NCBI GenBank assembly: GCA_902560805.1
Contig: CACENW010000002.1
Coordinates: 94,501-158,500 of the forward strand
DNA from: an uncultured Pelagibacteraceae bacterium
Lineage (GTDB): Bacteria > Pseudomonadota > Alphaproteobacteria > Pelagibacterales > Pelagibacteraceae
Length of the DNA stretch: 64,000 nucleotides
Direction of reading: 5' to 3'
The translations under genes were made by a program, and so were the position numbers. This document shows, in pieces, positions 1 to 10,441 of this stretch (position 1 is the first letter of the stretch; each line of letters starts with the position of its first letter). Below the pieces are notes generated by a model. The model was not told the DNA's origin. It saw only the letters and a list, made by a program, of their open reading frames with translations, and did not search any database.

Positions 1-308
1 CACATATCAATAGTCAAACCATGTTCTTCAGGATCATATAATCCTACGATTTTAACTTCTTTTGATATTAAATTTTCATCTAATTCTATAGAGCCAGTAT
101 TTTTATCTGACTGCATATCAAAAACACTTATTTGATCGTTATTATTTTCAACTTCCGAGGCAACTGTTTCTTCGACAGTTTCATTTTCTTTTTTTTCAAG
201 ATTCCAAATATCGATTGGATTATCTTCTGCTTGAATAGGATTTAAAAAAGCTAGATAGATAAAAAAAATAAAAAAAAATTTTTTATTTAACAATTTTAAA
301 ATTTTCAT
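1..308 (-). CDS. Conserved exported protein, C-terminus cut by window edge
   Basis: This reading frame starts at an ATG at 308 and runs off the left edge without a stop, giving about 102 visible residues. The first 26 or so residues form a signal peptide: two lysines near the N-terminus, a Phe/Ile-rich hydrophobic core, and a likely cleavage after Ile-Gln-Ala before Glu-Asp-Asn. The mature part is acidic and Asn-rich, with a Trp about 8 residues after the cleavage site, and I recognise no named domain. It begins inside the last codons of the upstream one-helix protein (26-nt overlap), so the two are probably translationally coupled. Function is unknown; a periplasmic or outer-membrane-associated role is inferred only from the signal peptide. 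Confidence 0.7.
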   Translation of the reverse strand, partial: MKILKLLNKKFFFIFFIYLAFLNPIQAEDNPIDIWNLEKKENETVEETVASEVENNNDQISVFDMQSDKNTGSIELDENLISKEVKIVGLYDPEEHGLTIDM

Positions 309-465
309 TTGGAATAATTTTTTCTATTTCCTTTTTAGGGGCAGGAAAATCAATTGAATTAAGAATGAAAACAACACCAAGAACAATTACTAGTCCAAAA
401 ATAGATTTAACAACTAGTCCAATTATACTTTTTTTACCTGAACTTGTATTTTTGTTGAATTGCAT
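283..465 (-). CDS. Small single-pass membrane protein, unknown function
   Basis: A 60-residue protein starting at ATG 465. A basic Lys/Ser/Gly N-terminus is followed by one long hydrophobic helix at about residues 14-38, then a short Pro/Lys/Glu tail. No family is recognised. It diverges from aroK with 57 bp between the two ATGs (counting the aroK start at 523), and its 3' end overlaps the next exported-protein gene by 26 nt. The shared transcript and overlap suggest the two products act together at the inner membrane or in the periplasm, which is inference. Short length makes this moderately certain; the single clear helix and the tight coupling argue for a real gene. Confidence 0.6.
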   Translation of the reverse strand: MQFNKNTSSGKKSIIGLVVKSIFGLVIVLGVVFILNSIDFPAPKKEIEKIIPNENFKIVK

Positions 466-522
466 ATAACTTTAGTTAATTTCAAATTAAGACATATTTG
501 TGTTTTTTCAATATTTAAACTT

Positions 523-1035
523 ATGAAATCAAAAAAAAATCTTGTTTTTTTAGGTATGATGGGTTCTGGAAAGAGTTCTATTGGCTCTTTGGTCGCAAAA
601 AAATTTAAATTAAATTTTATAGATATAGATAAAGAAATTGAGAAAAATTTAAATACAACAATTAGAAAAATATTTGAAACAAAAGGAGAAGAATATTTTA
701 GAAAAATTGAAGAAAAAACTACACTTAGAAAATTAAGACTTAATTCTACTGTAGTCTCTCTAGGAGGAGGTGCTTTTGCAAATAAAAATATAAGAAATGA
801 GGTTTTAAAAAATCATTATTCATTTTGGTTAAATTGGAATGAAAAAATTTTAATTGAAAGAATTAAAAATAGCAAAAAAAGACCTTTAACAATTAATGCT
901 ACAGATAGCGATTTAATTGATTTAATCAAAAAAAGGACTAACATTTATTCTAAAGCGTTATATGAAATCAAATGTGATAATCTCACAAAAAATGAAATCG
1001 TAGACAAAATTAAAGAAATTTATGAAACCAATTAA
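523..1035 (+). CDS. aroK: Shikimate kinase
   Basis: Phosphorylates shikimate at the 3-hydroxyl using ATP, the fifth step of the cytosolic shikimate pathway to aromatic amino acids. From the ATG at 523 the protein is 170 residues, the normal AroK length. The P-loop GMMGSGKSS lies at residues 11-19, the shikimate-binding Asp in the FIDIDKEIE segment follows, and the GGGAF motif is near residue 83. An in-frame upstream extension from 460 adds 21 residues before the P-loop that other family members do not have, so I take 523 as the start. It overlaps aroB by 14 nt, so the two consecutive-pathway enzymes are coupled. Confidence 0.95.
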   Translation: MKSKKNLVFLGMMGSGKSSIGSLVAKKFKLNFIDIDKEIEKNLNTTIRKIFETKGEEYFRKIEEKTTLRKLRLNSTVVSLGGGAFANKNIRNEVLKNHYSFWLNWNEKILIERIKNSKKRPLTINATDSDLIDLIKKRTNIYSKALYEIKCDNLTKNEIVDKIKEIYETN

Positions 1036-2125
1036 ATTAAAAATTGAAACAAAAACACAAAAATATCCAATAATAATTGGATCAAATTTAATTACTAACT
1101 TTTCAAAAATAATTAAGAATAATTCTTTAATATTTAATCAATGTCTTCTCGTAGTTGATAAAAATGTACCAAAAAAATTTATCACTAAAATAAAAAACTC
1201 ATTAAAAAAAAAGAAAATATATATATGTTTTTTTAATGCCAGCGAGGCTAATAAAAGCTTTGGTATTATAAATAAAATTCTAGAAATTTTATTAAATAAA
1301 AACTTTTCTAGAGATGACTGCTTAATTTCAATAGGCGGAGGTATTACAGGTGATGTAAGTGGTTTTGCATCTAGTATCTTTAAAAGAGGTATGAAATTTA
1401 TAAATATACCAACAACACTTTTATCCCAAGTAGATTCTTCGATTGGTGGTAAAACAGGTATTAATTCAAATTATGGAAAAAACCTGATTGGTAGTTTTTA
1501 TCAACCAAACTTAGTTATATCAGATGTTGATTTTCTTAAGTCGCTCCCAAAAAGAGAGATTATTTGTGGATATGGTGAAATTTTAAAACATTCTTTAATT
1601 AGAAATAAAAATTTTTTTAAATTTTTGAATAAAAATGTAAGTAAAATTACTCAACTAACTTCTCCATTTATTGAAAAAGCGATTTATGAAAGCTGCAAAA
1701 TTAAAAAGAATGTAGTTGAAAAAGACGAGAAAGAAAAACATTTAAGAAAAGTTCTAAATTTTGGACATACATTTGCTCATGCTTATGAAGCGAGTTTAAA
1801 TTACAGTAAAAAATTAAATCATGGTGAGGCGGTAATTTTAGGTATGAAAACTGCGTTGAGTTTTAGCCTAAGTTTAAAAATGCTTAAAAAAAGGGATTAC
1901 AATGTAATATTAAATCATATCAATAATTTAAATCTATCAATATCCGTTAATAAATTTTTTACAAAAAAAAATTTAAATAAAATATTATTTTTCATGGCAA
2001 AGGATAAAAAAAATAAATCCCAAAAAATTAATTTAGTATTGTTGAAAAAAATTGGATCTCCACACATAAATAATGAATATTCAAAAGAAAGATTAAAAAA
2101 ATTTTTTACCGATTACTTAAGATAG
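1022..2125 (+). CDS. aroB: 3-dehydroquinate synthase
   Basis: Converts DAHP to 3-dehydroquinate using NAD+ and a divalent metal, step two of the shikimate pathway. The 367-residue protein has the family's normal length. The NAD-binding GGGITGDV is at 105-112, followed by the IPTTLLSQVDSSIGGKTG block at about 129-146. The metal-ligand region includes Glu186 (GYGEILKH), His249 (FGHTFAHAYE) and His267 (NHGEA). It starts inside the end of aroK. Its stop overlaps the stop region of the convergent bolA gene by 9 nt, leaving no room for a terminator between them. Confidence 0.95.
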   Translation: MKPIKLKIETKTQKYPIIIGSNLITNFSKIIKNNSLIFNQCLLVVDKNVPKKFITKIKNSLKKKKIYICFFNASEANKSFGIINKILEILLNKNFSRDDCLISIGGGITGDVSGFASSIFKRGMKFINIPTTLLSQVDSSIGGKTGINSNYGKNLIGSFYQPNLVISDVDFLKSLPKREIICGYGEILKHSLIRNKNFFKFLNKNVSKITQLTSPFIEKAIYESCKIKKNVVEKDEKEKHLRKVLNFGHTFAHAYEASLNYSKKLNHGEAVILGMKTALSFSLSLKMLKKRDYNVILNHINNLNLSISVNKFFTKKNLNKILFFMAKDKKNKSQKINLVLLKKIGSPHINNEYSKERLKKFFTDYLR

Positions 2126-2377
2126 CTGAATTTGAATTGAGTGGATAGTTTCTTTTAGTTCTTTATCTAATACTTTATAAATTTTTTTATTACTTTCAAT
2201 TCTATTCATTTTTTTTAGCTCATCTGAAACTATATTTAATTTTAAATGATATTTGCCCTCTTGATTGCCTTTATGATTTTTATGAAGAAAAGATTTGTCT
2301 TCGATTACTATATTTTGAATATTTATTTGATCTGATAATTTTTTTTTTATAATTGCAATTAATTCATTAATATCCAT
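2117..2377 (-). CDS. bolA: BolA family protein
   Basis: An 86-residue BolA-fold protein. The family binds [2Fe-2S] clusters together with monothiol glutaredoxins and acts in iron homeostasis or cluster trafficking. Visible support is the small alpha/beta length, the helix-beta N-terminus, and the central segment around KYHLKLNIVSDEL followed by a basic helix (the usual '...R..R...VY..L..E' region appears as RIESNKKIYKVLDKEL). A His around residue 32 lies where BolA ligands are found. The gene is divergent from the J-domain gene with only 17 bp between the two start codons. No glutaredoxin is visible nearby. Confidence 0.85.
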   Translation of the reverse strand: MDINELIAIIKKKLSDQINIQNIVIEDKSFLHKNHKGNQEGKYHLKLNIVSDELKKMNRIESNKKIYKVLDKELKETIHSIQIQLS

Positions 2378-2394
2378 ATAGTAATTATTATATC
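2378..2394. promoter_or_regulatory. Very short divergent promoter region (bolA / J-domain gene)
   Basis: Only 17 bp separate the bolA and J-domain start codons. On the minus strand a TATAAT hexamer sits about 9 nt before the bolA ATG; on the plus strand TATAGT sits about 12 nt before the J-domain ATG. A sigma-70 type -10 box so close to the ATG would place the transcription start at or within a few nt of the start codon, so leaderless or nearly leaderless mRNAs are likely. No Shine-Dalgarno sequence fits in this space. Confidence 0.4.
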
Positions 2395-2928
2395 ATGAAA
2401 AATATTTGTGACTGGAATAATTGTAATGAAATTGGTGAATATAGAGCACCAATTGAGAAGGATAATAGCAGAAAATATAGAATGCTCTGTCTAGAACATG
2501 TTAAAGAATTTAACAAAAACTGGAATTATTTTTCAGGAATGAGTGACAATCAAGTAATAAATTTTTTAAAATCAGATATGACTTGGCATAAACCTACACA
2601 GAACTTTAGTTCCTCAGATAATTTTTTTAAAGTTTTATGGAACACAACTTTAAAAGATGAATTTGATAAAGATAAATTTAATGGAGATTTTAACCATATG
2701 CGTCAATTTAAATTTGATCATAAAGATATTAAAGCATTTGGAATATTGGGAATAACCGTAGGTTTAAAGTGGCAAAAAATACAAGAAAAATTCAAAGTGC
2801 TTGTTAAAAAATTTCACCCTGATATGAATGCCGGAAATAAAAAATACGAGGAAAAATTAAAACTAATAACTTTAGCCTACACACAGCTGAAAAATACTTA
2901 TAGGGAAAAAATTGACACCAAATCTTAA
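2395..2928 (+). CDS. J-domain (DnaJ-like) protein with N-terminal Cys motif
   Basis: A 177-residue protein whose C-terminal third (about 112-173) is a J-domain with the diagnostic HPD at 141-143, followed by a basic helix. J-domains stimulate the ATPase of a DnaK-type Hsp70. The N-terminus carries Cys5, Cys10 and Cys32, with His35 close by, which could form a small metal site. It lacks the Gly/Phe region and zinc-finger repeats of full DnaJ. The gene overlaps cobS by 17 nt, so it belongs to the cobS-cobT unit. This suggests the J-protein works with, or delivers clients to, the AAA/VWA pair rather than being a general chaperone; that role is inference. Confidence 0.85.
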   Translation: MKNICDWNNCNEIGEYRAPIEKDNSRKYRMLCLEHVKEFNKNWNYFSGMSDNQVINFLKSDMTWHKPTQNFSSSDNFFKVLWNTTLKDEFDKDKFNGDFNHMRQFKFDHKDIKAFGILGITVGLKWQKIQEKFKVLVKKFHPDMNAGNKKYEEKLKLITLAYTQLKNTYREKIDTKS

Positions 2929-3886
2929 CATTCAACCTGATATAAAAATTTCCTTAAAACAATCTTTTGGAATAGATTCTGAAATGGAAGTGGATGCTTT
3001 TTCAAAAAGAAGTGAATATGTTCCAGAAATAGATAAAAATTATAAATTTGATAGAGATACCACTCTTGCAATCATTTCAGGGTTTGCGTTTAATAAAAGA
3101 GTATTGGTACAAGGATATCATGGAACTGGAAAATCAACACATATAGAACAAATTGCTGCAAGACTAAACTGGCCTTGTATTCGTGTAAATTTAGACAGTC
3201 ACGTAAGTCGAATAGATCTAATAGGTAAAGATGCAATTGTCCTTAAAGATGGAAAACAAGTAACACAGTTTAATGAGGGTATTCTACCATGGTCAATTCA
3301 AAATCCAGTTGCTTTAGTATTCGATGAGTATGACGCTGGAAGACCTGACGTTATGTTCGTTATTCAAAGAGTATTAGAGGCTGAAGGAAATTTCACTCTA
3401 CTAGATAAAAATAAAGTAATTAGCCAAAATAAATATTTTAGATTATTTGCTACATCTAACACTGTTGGACTTGGAGATACAACCGGACTTTATCATGGAA
3501 CACAACAGATTAACCAAGGTCAAATGGATAGATGGAATATAGTAACAACATTAAACTATCTAAGTCTAGATAGAGAAATGGATATAGTTTTATCAAAAAA
3601 TAAAAATTTAAATAACGCTAAGGGAAAAGAAAAAGTCGCTAACATGATTAAAGTAGCATCCTTAACCAGAAAAGGTTTTATTGCTGGAGATATCTCTACT
3701 GTAATGAGTCCAAGAACAGTTCTTCACTGGGCTGAAAATTCTGAAATTTTTAAAGATACTGGTTATGCTTTTAGAGTAACCTTTTTAAATAAGTGCGATG
3801 ATATTGAGAAAAATACGATCGCAGAATATTATCAAAGATGTTTTGGTGAAGAGTTGCCTGAGTCTTTGATCAATATTCAAATTTAA
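2912..3886 (+). CDS. cobS: CobS-like AAA+ ATPase (cobaltochelatase subunit family)
   Basis: A 324-residue MoxR-like AAA+ ATPase of the CobS family. In cobalamin producers CobS, with CobT, powers cobalt insertion by CobN. Walker [10 protein letters not shown] is at 68-76 and Walker [10 protein letters not shown] at 133-141; the [14 protein letters not shown] segment near 95-108 and the [17 protein letters not shown] region are typical of CobS. The only start that keeps the conserved N-terminus is a TTG at 2912, inside the J-domain gene. The stop codon is followed directly by the cobT ATG. No cobN or other cobalamin gene is in the window, so a true cobaltochelatase role is unproven. Confidence 0.9.
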   Translation: MTPNLNIQPDIKISLKQSFGIDSEMEVDAFSKRSEYVPEIDKNYKFDRDTTLAIISGFAFNKRVLVQGYHGTGKSTHIEQIAARLNWPCIRVNLDSHVSRIDLIGKDAIVLKDGKQVTQFNEGILPWSIQNPVALVFDEYDAGRPDVMFVIQRVLEAEGNFTLLDKNKVISQNKYFRLFATSNTVGLGDTTGLYHGTQQINQGQMDRWNIVTTLNYLSLDREMDIVLSKNKNLNNAKGKEKVANMIKVASLTRKGFIAGDISTVMSPRTVLHWAENSEIFKDTGYAFRVTFLNKCDDIEKNTIAEYYQRCFGEELPESLINIQI

Positions 3887-5686
3887 ATGAGCAATAAAGA
3901 GACAAATTTAAAAGAAAAATTTAGAATTGCTTTATCTTCAACAGCAAAAGTTATTGCTGACGATATTGATATAAACAATAAATCCTCTGAAGATAAAAAG
4001 ACTAAAAACATTTCATCTTTTGAAATAAATGATCTAACTAGTCCGAGTGATTTTATAAAATTAAGAGCTGAGACAGACTCTTCAGCACTTAAAAAAAGAT
4101 TTTCAGATGAAAAAATTTATAGGAAAAATTTGCCCACCAACACATCTTCTAGATCTTTATATAATATAGCTGAAAAGATTAGATATGAAGCCCTAGGGGG
4201 TAAAATGTTAAAAGGAATTCAAAAAAATTTTTCTGAAAACTATTCCCAAATAATTAATCGTAAAAGAAAAGATCAGCTTAAAACTAAAGAAGACGTTCCT
4301 GTTGCTGAAGCATTTGAGCTTTATATGCTTAAAAATTTTCATAATATAGATCTAAATCCTTTAACATCTAGAATGCTTGATTTCTGGGAAAAAGATTTTG
4401 AGCAATCAATTAATAGACATAAAGAGTTTTTGCTAAATAATTTAGAAAATCAAAATACATACAGTTCTAAATTTTCCGAAATACTTGAAGAAATGGATAT
4501 TTTTCAAAGCGATGAGGAAGACCAAAAAGAGGAGGAAAATCAAGATCAAGGTCAAGACAATCCCTCAAATGATGACCAAAATAAAGATAATGAAGATAGC
4601 AAAGATAAAAATGATGAACAGCAAGCAGAGGCATCTGTTGATGCTGATTATAGTATAGACGAGTTTAATTTAGATGAACAGTTATCTGATGTTGAGTCTG
4701 ATGAACAAAACTCTGAGCAAGTAATTCAAAAAAAAATTGATAATGTAAATCTTGATTATAAAATATTTACTACACAATACGACGAAGTTGTTAAGGCTGA
4801 AAATCTAGAAAATGCAGATGAGGCTACTAAACTTAGAAAAAATTTAGATCAACAGTTAATTGGTTTCCAAGATGTAATTACTAAGTTAGCTAATAAACTT
4901 CAAAGACAATTACTAGCAAAACAAAATAGAGCCTGGGAATTTGATTTAGAAGAAGGCTTGCTTGATAGTTCAAAGTTACCAAGAATAATAATAGATCCAT
5001 ATAACTCTTTGTCATTTAAAAAAGAAAAAGATCTAGACTTTAAAGACACAGTTGTAACTTTGCTTATTGATAATTCTGGTTCTATGAGAGGGAGACCAAT
5101 AACGATTGCTGCTATTTGTGCAGATATTCTATCAAGAACACTCGAAAGATGTTCGGTCAAAGTAGAGATTTTAGGATTTACCACAAAAAACTGGAAAGGT
5201 GGTCAAAGTAGGGAATTTTGGACTAAAAATTCAAAACCAAAAACACCCGGGAGACTTAACGATCTAAGACATATAATTTATAAAGGCGCAGATACACATT
5301 GGAGACAGGCAAAAAATAATTTAGGTCTGATGTTAAAAGAAGGTTTGTTAAAAGAAAATATTGATGGAGAAGCTATTTCTTGGGCATACAACCGGATCAA
5401 AAAAAGAAAAGAAGAAAGAAAAATTTTAATGGTAATTTCAGATGGAGCTCCTGTTGACGACTCTACACTTTCAGTAAATTCTGGAGACTTTTTAGAAAAA
5501 CATTTAAAGAAAATGGTCAAATTTATCGAGAGTAAATCAGATATTGAAATTTTAGCTATTGGTATTGGCCATGATGTTTCCAGATATTACGATAGAGCTA
5601 TAAAAATTACTGATGTAAATGAATTAGGAGATGTAATGATATCTCAACTTAGCTCTTTGTTCGAAACAAAGAAAAAATTTCATTGA
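3887..5686 (+). CDS. cobT: CobT-like VWA protein (cobaltochelatase subunit family)
   Basis: A 599-residue CobT-family protein. The N-terminal ~200 residues form the CobT-specific helical part. A very acidic, Asp/Glu/Gln/Asn-rich low-complexity stretch spans about 205-280, and a C-terminal von Willebrand A domain has the MIDAS motif DNSGS at 395-399. This architecture matches CobT and the related magnesium-chelatase D subunit, in which the VWA domain couples an AAA ring to a client. The ATG immediately follows the cobS stop codon. The last 7 nt overlap the end of the convergent regB gene. As with cobS, the physiological client is not evident from the neighbourhood. Confidence 0.9.
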   Translation: MSNKETNLKEKFRIALSSTAKVIADDIDINNKSSEDKKTKNISSFEINDLTSPSDFIKLRAETDSSALKKRFSDEKIYRKNLPTNTSSRSLYNIAEKIRYEALGGKMLKGIQKNFSENYSQIINRKRKDQLKTKEDVPVAEAFELYMLKNFHNIDLNPLTSRMLDFWEKDFEQSINRHKEFLLNNLENQNTYSSKFSEILEEMDIFQSDEEDQKEEENQDQGQDNPSNDDQNKDNEDSKDKNDEQQAEASVDADYSIDEFNLDEQLSDVESDEQNSEQVIQKKIDNVNLDYKIFTTQYDEVVKAENLENADEATKLRKNLDQQLIGFQDVITKLANKLQRQLLAKQNRAWEFDLEEGLLDSSKLPRIIIDPYNSLSFKKEKDLDFKDTVVTLLIDNSGSMRGRPITIAAICADILSRTLERCSVKVEILGFTTKNWKGGQSREFWTKNSKPKTPGRLNDLRHIIYKGADTHWRQAKNNLGLMLKEGLLKENIDGEAISWAYNRIKKRKEERKILMVISDGAPVDDSTLSVNSGDFLEKHLKKMVKFIESKSDIEILAIGIGHDVSRYYDRAIKITDVNELGDVMISQLSSLFETKKKFH

Positions 5687-6963
5687 ATATTAAATAAATC
5701 TTTATTTCTCCATTTAATTATTACTTCTGCACCAGATCTTGTTTTAGAGTTTCTACATATTACAAAAGCAAAATTTTTTTCTAACAAAGTTTTTCCTATA
5801 AATAAACCTAAACCAAGTCCTGTTTTTGATTTATCTTGAGGATTATTTGATTTTAAATATGGTTCTCCTATTTTTGACAAAATATCTTTTGGATAACCTG
5901 GACCATCATCCTCAATACTTATTTCGGTAAATTCACTATCACTCTTTAAATTTATGAAAACATTATCATCAGAAAATTTATTAGCATTACCTATGAAATT
6001 TCTTAATCCATAGACAATTTCTATAGATTTAATTATTTTTTTTGAGTTAGAATCTTGATCAAAATTAAAAATAAACTTCTTGTCACTTATCTCTTTAAAT
6101 GAATTTAAAATTTCATTTAAATAATCTCTAATTGAAATATCCTTATCAATAAAATCATCTTCCTCGTCTGGATTTAAAGATAACTTTTTTAATATTTCAA
6201 TACATCTTTCAACTTGACTAGATAATAAATTGATATCTTTTTCTACGTCCTTGTTACCTTCGAATTGTTTTAGTAATTCTTGGGTAATTATTTTTATGGT
6301 TGAAAGCGGTGTTCCCAATGAATGAGCGGCTGCAGCTGCTTGACCACCTAAGGACAATAGCTCATGTTCCTTAGCCATTACTTCTTCCATTTTAGTTAAA
6401 GCTTCTTTTCTTAATCTAGACTGAGTTCCAAAAGTCATTGCAAAATAATTTAAAAAAACAAGAGCAATAATCAAAGCGATTGGGATAGAGTAATAATAAT
6501 ACGGACTTACATGAAAATGATCACTAAGTGGAGAAGGTAAGTCTGTGGAATAAAAAGTTAAAAATATAATTGAAAAAGATGTTAATAACACAAGCAAGGT
6601 ATTAGTTCTAAAACTTAAATTAGAAGATGAAAATACACTTGGAATAATTATAAAAATAACAAAAGGATTAATAATTCCACCTGACAGATAAAGTAAAATA
6701 GCAAGTTGTAAAATATCAATAACTAAAAAAATTAAAGCTGATCTATCTGATAATTGAGTTTTTTTATAAATAAAAATTAAATAAAAATTACTTACGATTC
6801 CAATAAATATAACTAAATTTGAAGTTATGAAATCAAATTTGAAATTTAATACAAAGTATACAAAATTAACTGCAATTAATTGTCCAATTATTCCAATCCA
6901 TCTTAAAGTAATATAGGTAGATTTTTTAAAAGAATGGTGTTTAGAAGTTTCAAAAAACTTCAT
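5680..6963 (-). CDS. regB: RegB/PrrB-type redox sensor histidine kinase
   Basis: A 427-residue membrane histidine kinase. About six hydrophobic segments occupy residues 20-175. The GGIINPF motif at 95-101 matches the quinone-sensing GGxxNPF loop of RegB. The H-box has His214 in [10 protein letters not shown], the RegB form. Cys254, in VERCIEIL, is where RegB carries its redox-reactive cysteine. A HATPase domain follows, with an N-box near GNANKF and a GLGLGLF G-box. Such kinases read the ubiquinone pool or redox state and phosphorylate RegA. No regA lies in the window. The gene follows gyrB with a 2-nt gap, so it is probably cotranscribed with it. Confidence 0.9.
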   Translation of the reverse strand: MKFFETSKHHSFKKSTYITLRWIGIIGQLIAVNFVYFVLNFKFDFITSNLVIFIGIVSNFYLIFIYKKTQLSDRSALIFLVIDILQLAILLYLSGGIINPFVIFIIIPSVFSSSNLSFRTNTLLVLLTSFSIIFLTFYSTDLPSPLSDHFHVSPYYYYSIPIALIIALVFLNYFAMTFGTQSRLRKEALTKMEEVMAKEHELLSLGGQAAAAAHSLGTPLSTIKIITQELLKQFEGNKDVEKDINLLSSQVERCIEILKKLSLNPDEEDDFIDKDISIRDYLNEILNSFKEISDKKFIFNFDQDSNSKKIIKSIEIVYGLRNFIGNANKFSDDNVFINLKSDSEFTEISIEDDGPGYPKDILSKIGEPYLKSNNPQDKSKTGLGLGLFIGKTLLEKNFAFVICRNSKTRSGAEVIIKWRNKDLFNIQ

Positions 6964-6965
6964 TT

Positions 6966-9038
<2,073 letters not shown>

Positions 9039-9093
9039 TTAAATTTTGGAAAAAAATAATTATAACATTTTTTAAAAAAATTGCTGATTTATC

Positions 9094-9131
9094 TCAACAA
9101 TATCAAGATAAAATACTTAAATAATTGTTGA
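9094..9131. repeat. Inverted repeat between tRNA-Ser and gyrB
   Basis: An 8-bp perfect inverted repeat, TCAACAAT (9094-9101) and ATTGTTGA (9124-9131), is separated by 22 AT-rich bases. It lies in the 114-bp gap between the tRNA-Ser 3' end and the gyrB start. There is no T-run next to it, so it does not look like an intrinsic terminator. A regulatory site or weak leader hairpin for gyrB is possible. Confidence 0.35.
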
Positions 9132-9149
9132 AAAACTTAATTAATTTTA

Positions 9150-9239
9150 TGGCGGAGAGAATGGGATTCGAACCCATGAAAGGATTGCTCCTTTACACGC
9201 TTTCCAAGCGTGCGCCTTCAACCACTCGGCCACCTCTCC
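9150..9239 (-). tRNA. tRNA-Ser (anticodon GGA)
   Basis: A class II tRNA of about 90 nt read on the minus strand. The acceptor GGAGAGG pairs with TCTCTCC (one G-U), followed by discriminator G and an encoded CCA. The D-arm contains GTGGCCGAGTGG. The anticodon stem CACGC/GCGTG encloses TTGGAAA, giving anticodon GGA. A long variable arm and a GGTTCGAATCC T-loop region follow. The long variable arm with GGA is diagnostic of serine. Confidence 0.95.
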
Positions 9240-9262
9240 ATTATTAATTGCTAATTTAATAT

Positions 9263-9270
9263 ATTATAAT
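9263..9270. promoter_or_regulatory. Overlapping divergent -10 boxes (tRNA-Ser / glycosyltransferase)
   Basis: The 8-mer ATTATAAT contains TATAAT on the plus strand (9265-9270, 14 nt before the 9285 ATG). Read on the minus strand it also gives TATAAT (9268-9263, 23 nt before the tRNA-Ser 5' end). It is the only good -10 candidate in the 45-bp gap between the two genes. No clear -35 element is seen. Confidence 0.35.
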
Positions 9271-9284
9271 TAAACAATAACAAC

Positions 9285-10424
9285 ATGAACTTCAAAGAAT
9301 ATAAAGCAAGCTTAGTATTTAGAAAATATAATAATAGTAAAATTATAATAAGATTTATTGAATATAAAATTAAAAATTTTTTTTTAGCTATATTGGCAAA
9401 ACTTAACATCTTTAAATTTAATTCTAAAAAGATTATAGACATCGGCTCCTTTAAGGATAGTAGCTATATAAATTATTTCTTGTTCTGCTTAAAAGATGAA
9501 TATTCTTTTACTTACAATAACGATGAACATGCAAAAAAATTGTTGAGAAGAATTGGTTTTTTTAACTTCTTTAAATTCACAACAGCAAATTCGTTTTTGA
9601 AAAATAAAAAAAAAATTAAAATAAGCATGAATTCAAATGAGGAAAATAATAAAATTCTAATTGATACAAATTATTTCAACTATATCTATGATACTAAAAA
9701 TAATAAAATAAATGAAATTGTGATGCCTTATTTTATGTATCCAAAAATCTATAACTCGTTTTATAAAAAAATTAATATTTTAAAAAAACCTAATTTTAAT
9801 ATACGAGTTTATTTTTCTGGAAATGTTAATGTAGAGGGCTACAGTAACTTTTATTGGAAGAAAGAACCTGAAAGATTTCCCGATAGAATTAAAATTATCA
9901 ATTTAATAAAAAAAGAATTTGAGTCTGAAATTTATTTCATAAATTCAAAAAAAGATTTAAAAAGCTCTACATTTTTTAAAAAAAAAATTATTTTTTGTTT
10001 ACATGAAAATGTAATCAAAAAAACAACATATAAATTGAATTTTAAAGAAAACTTAAACTTGCTAGGTCTATCATGTTTCAATCTAAACTGCCCCGGTGTA
10101 GTTATGCCATTAAGTCATCATTTAATTGAGGGTATTAAAGTTGGATCGATACCGATAACAAGTTGTAATAATTTAATATTTCCTAATTTAAATAACGAGA
10201 ATTCATTGATTTATTCTAATTTAGATGAGCTTAAAAATAAAATTCATGAAGCTTTAAATATGAACGAAGATGAGATTATTTTTAAGAGATCAAAAGTACA
10301 AGAGTTTTATAAATTAAACTTATCTCCTGAGAGTTTCAAAAAAAAATTTGATAAGATAGCATTTGATAGCAAATCTAAAATTATATGCTGCGATGATCAT
10401 AGAAGTGTTGAAGAAATGATATAA
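9285..10424 (+). CDS. Probable glycosyltransferase (exostosin/GT47-like), uncertain
   Basis: A 379-residue, Lys/Asn/Phe-rich soluble protein that I cannot assign firmly. The central segment IRVYFSGNVN (about 183-192), a following Arg-rich ERFPDR, and a C-terminal block with CPGVVMPLSHHLIEGI then KVGSIPI (about 271-292) resemble the donor-binding half of exostosin-like (GT47) or other GT-B enzymes. In these, a conserved Glu or Asp before a 'GSIPI' strand binds the nucleotide sugar. No signal peptide or membrane helix is convincing. It stands alone beside tRNA-Ser, has no functional partner nearby, and is unusually AT-rich even here, all consistent with an accessory surface-glycan gene. It ends 17 bp from convergent lepA. 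Confidence 0.45.
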   Translation: MNFKEYKASLVFRKYNNSKIIIRFIEYKIKNFFLAILAKLNIFKFNSKKIIDIGSFKDSSYINYFLFCLKDEYSFTYNNDEHAKKLLRRIGFFNFFKFTTANSFLKNKKKIKISMNSNEENNKILIDTNYFNYIYDTKNNKINEIVMPYFMYPKIYNSFYKKINILKKPNFNIRVYFSGNVNVEGYSNFYWKKEPERFPDRIKIINLIKKEFESEIYFINSKKDLKSSTFFKKKIIFCLHENVIKKTTYKLNFKENLNLLGLSCFNLNCPGVVMPLSHHLIEGIKVGSIPITSCNNLIFPNLNNENSLIYSNLDELKNKIHEALNMNEDEIIFKRSKVQEFYKLNLSPESFKKKFDKIAFDSKSKIICCDDHRSVEEMI

Positions 10425-10441
10425 AAAATAAATTTTAATAT

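Noticed and set aside
4900-5184. Open frame on the minus strand inside cobT
   Set aside because: It lies wholly within a well-supported CobT VWA region, has no family motif or start signal, and is a shadow of the real frame.
9240-10424. Integrated genomic island at tRNA-Ser
   Set aside because: A single gene without integrase, direct repeats of the tRNA end, or other mobile markers; only adjacency is noted as a finding.
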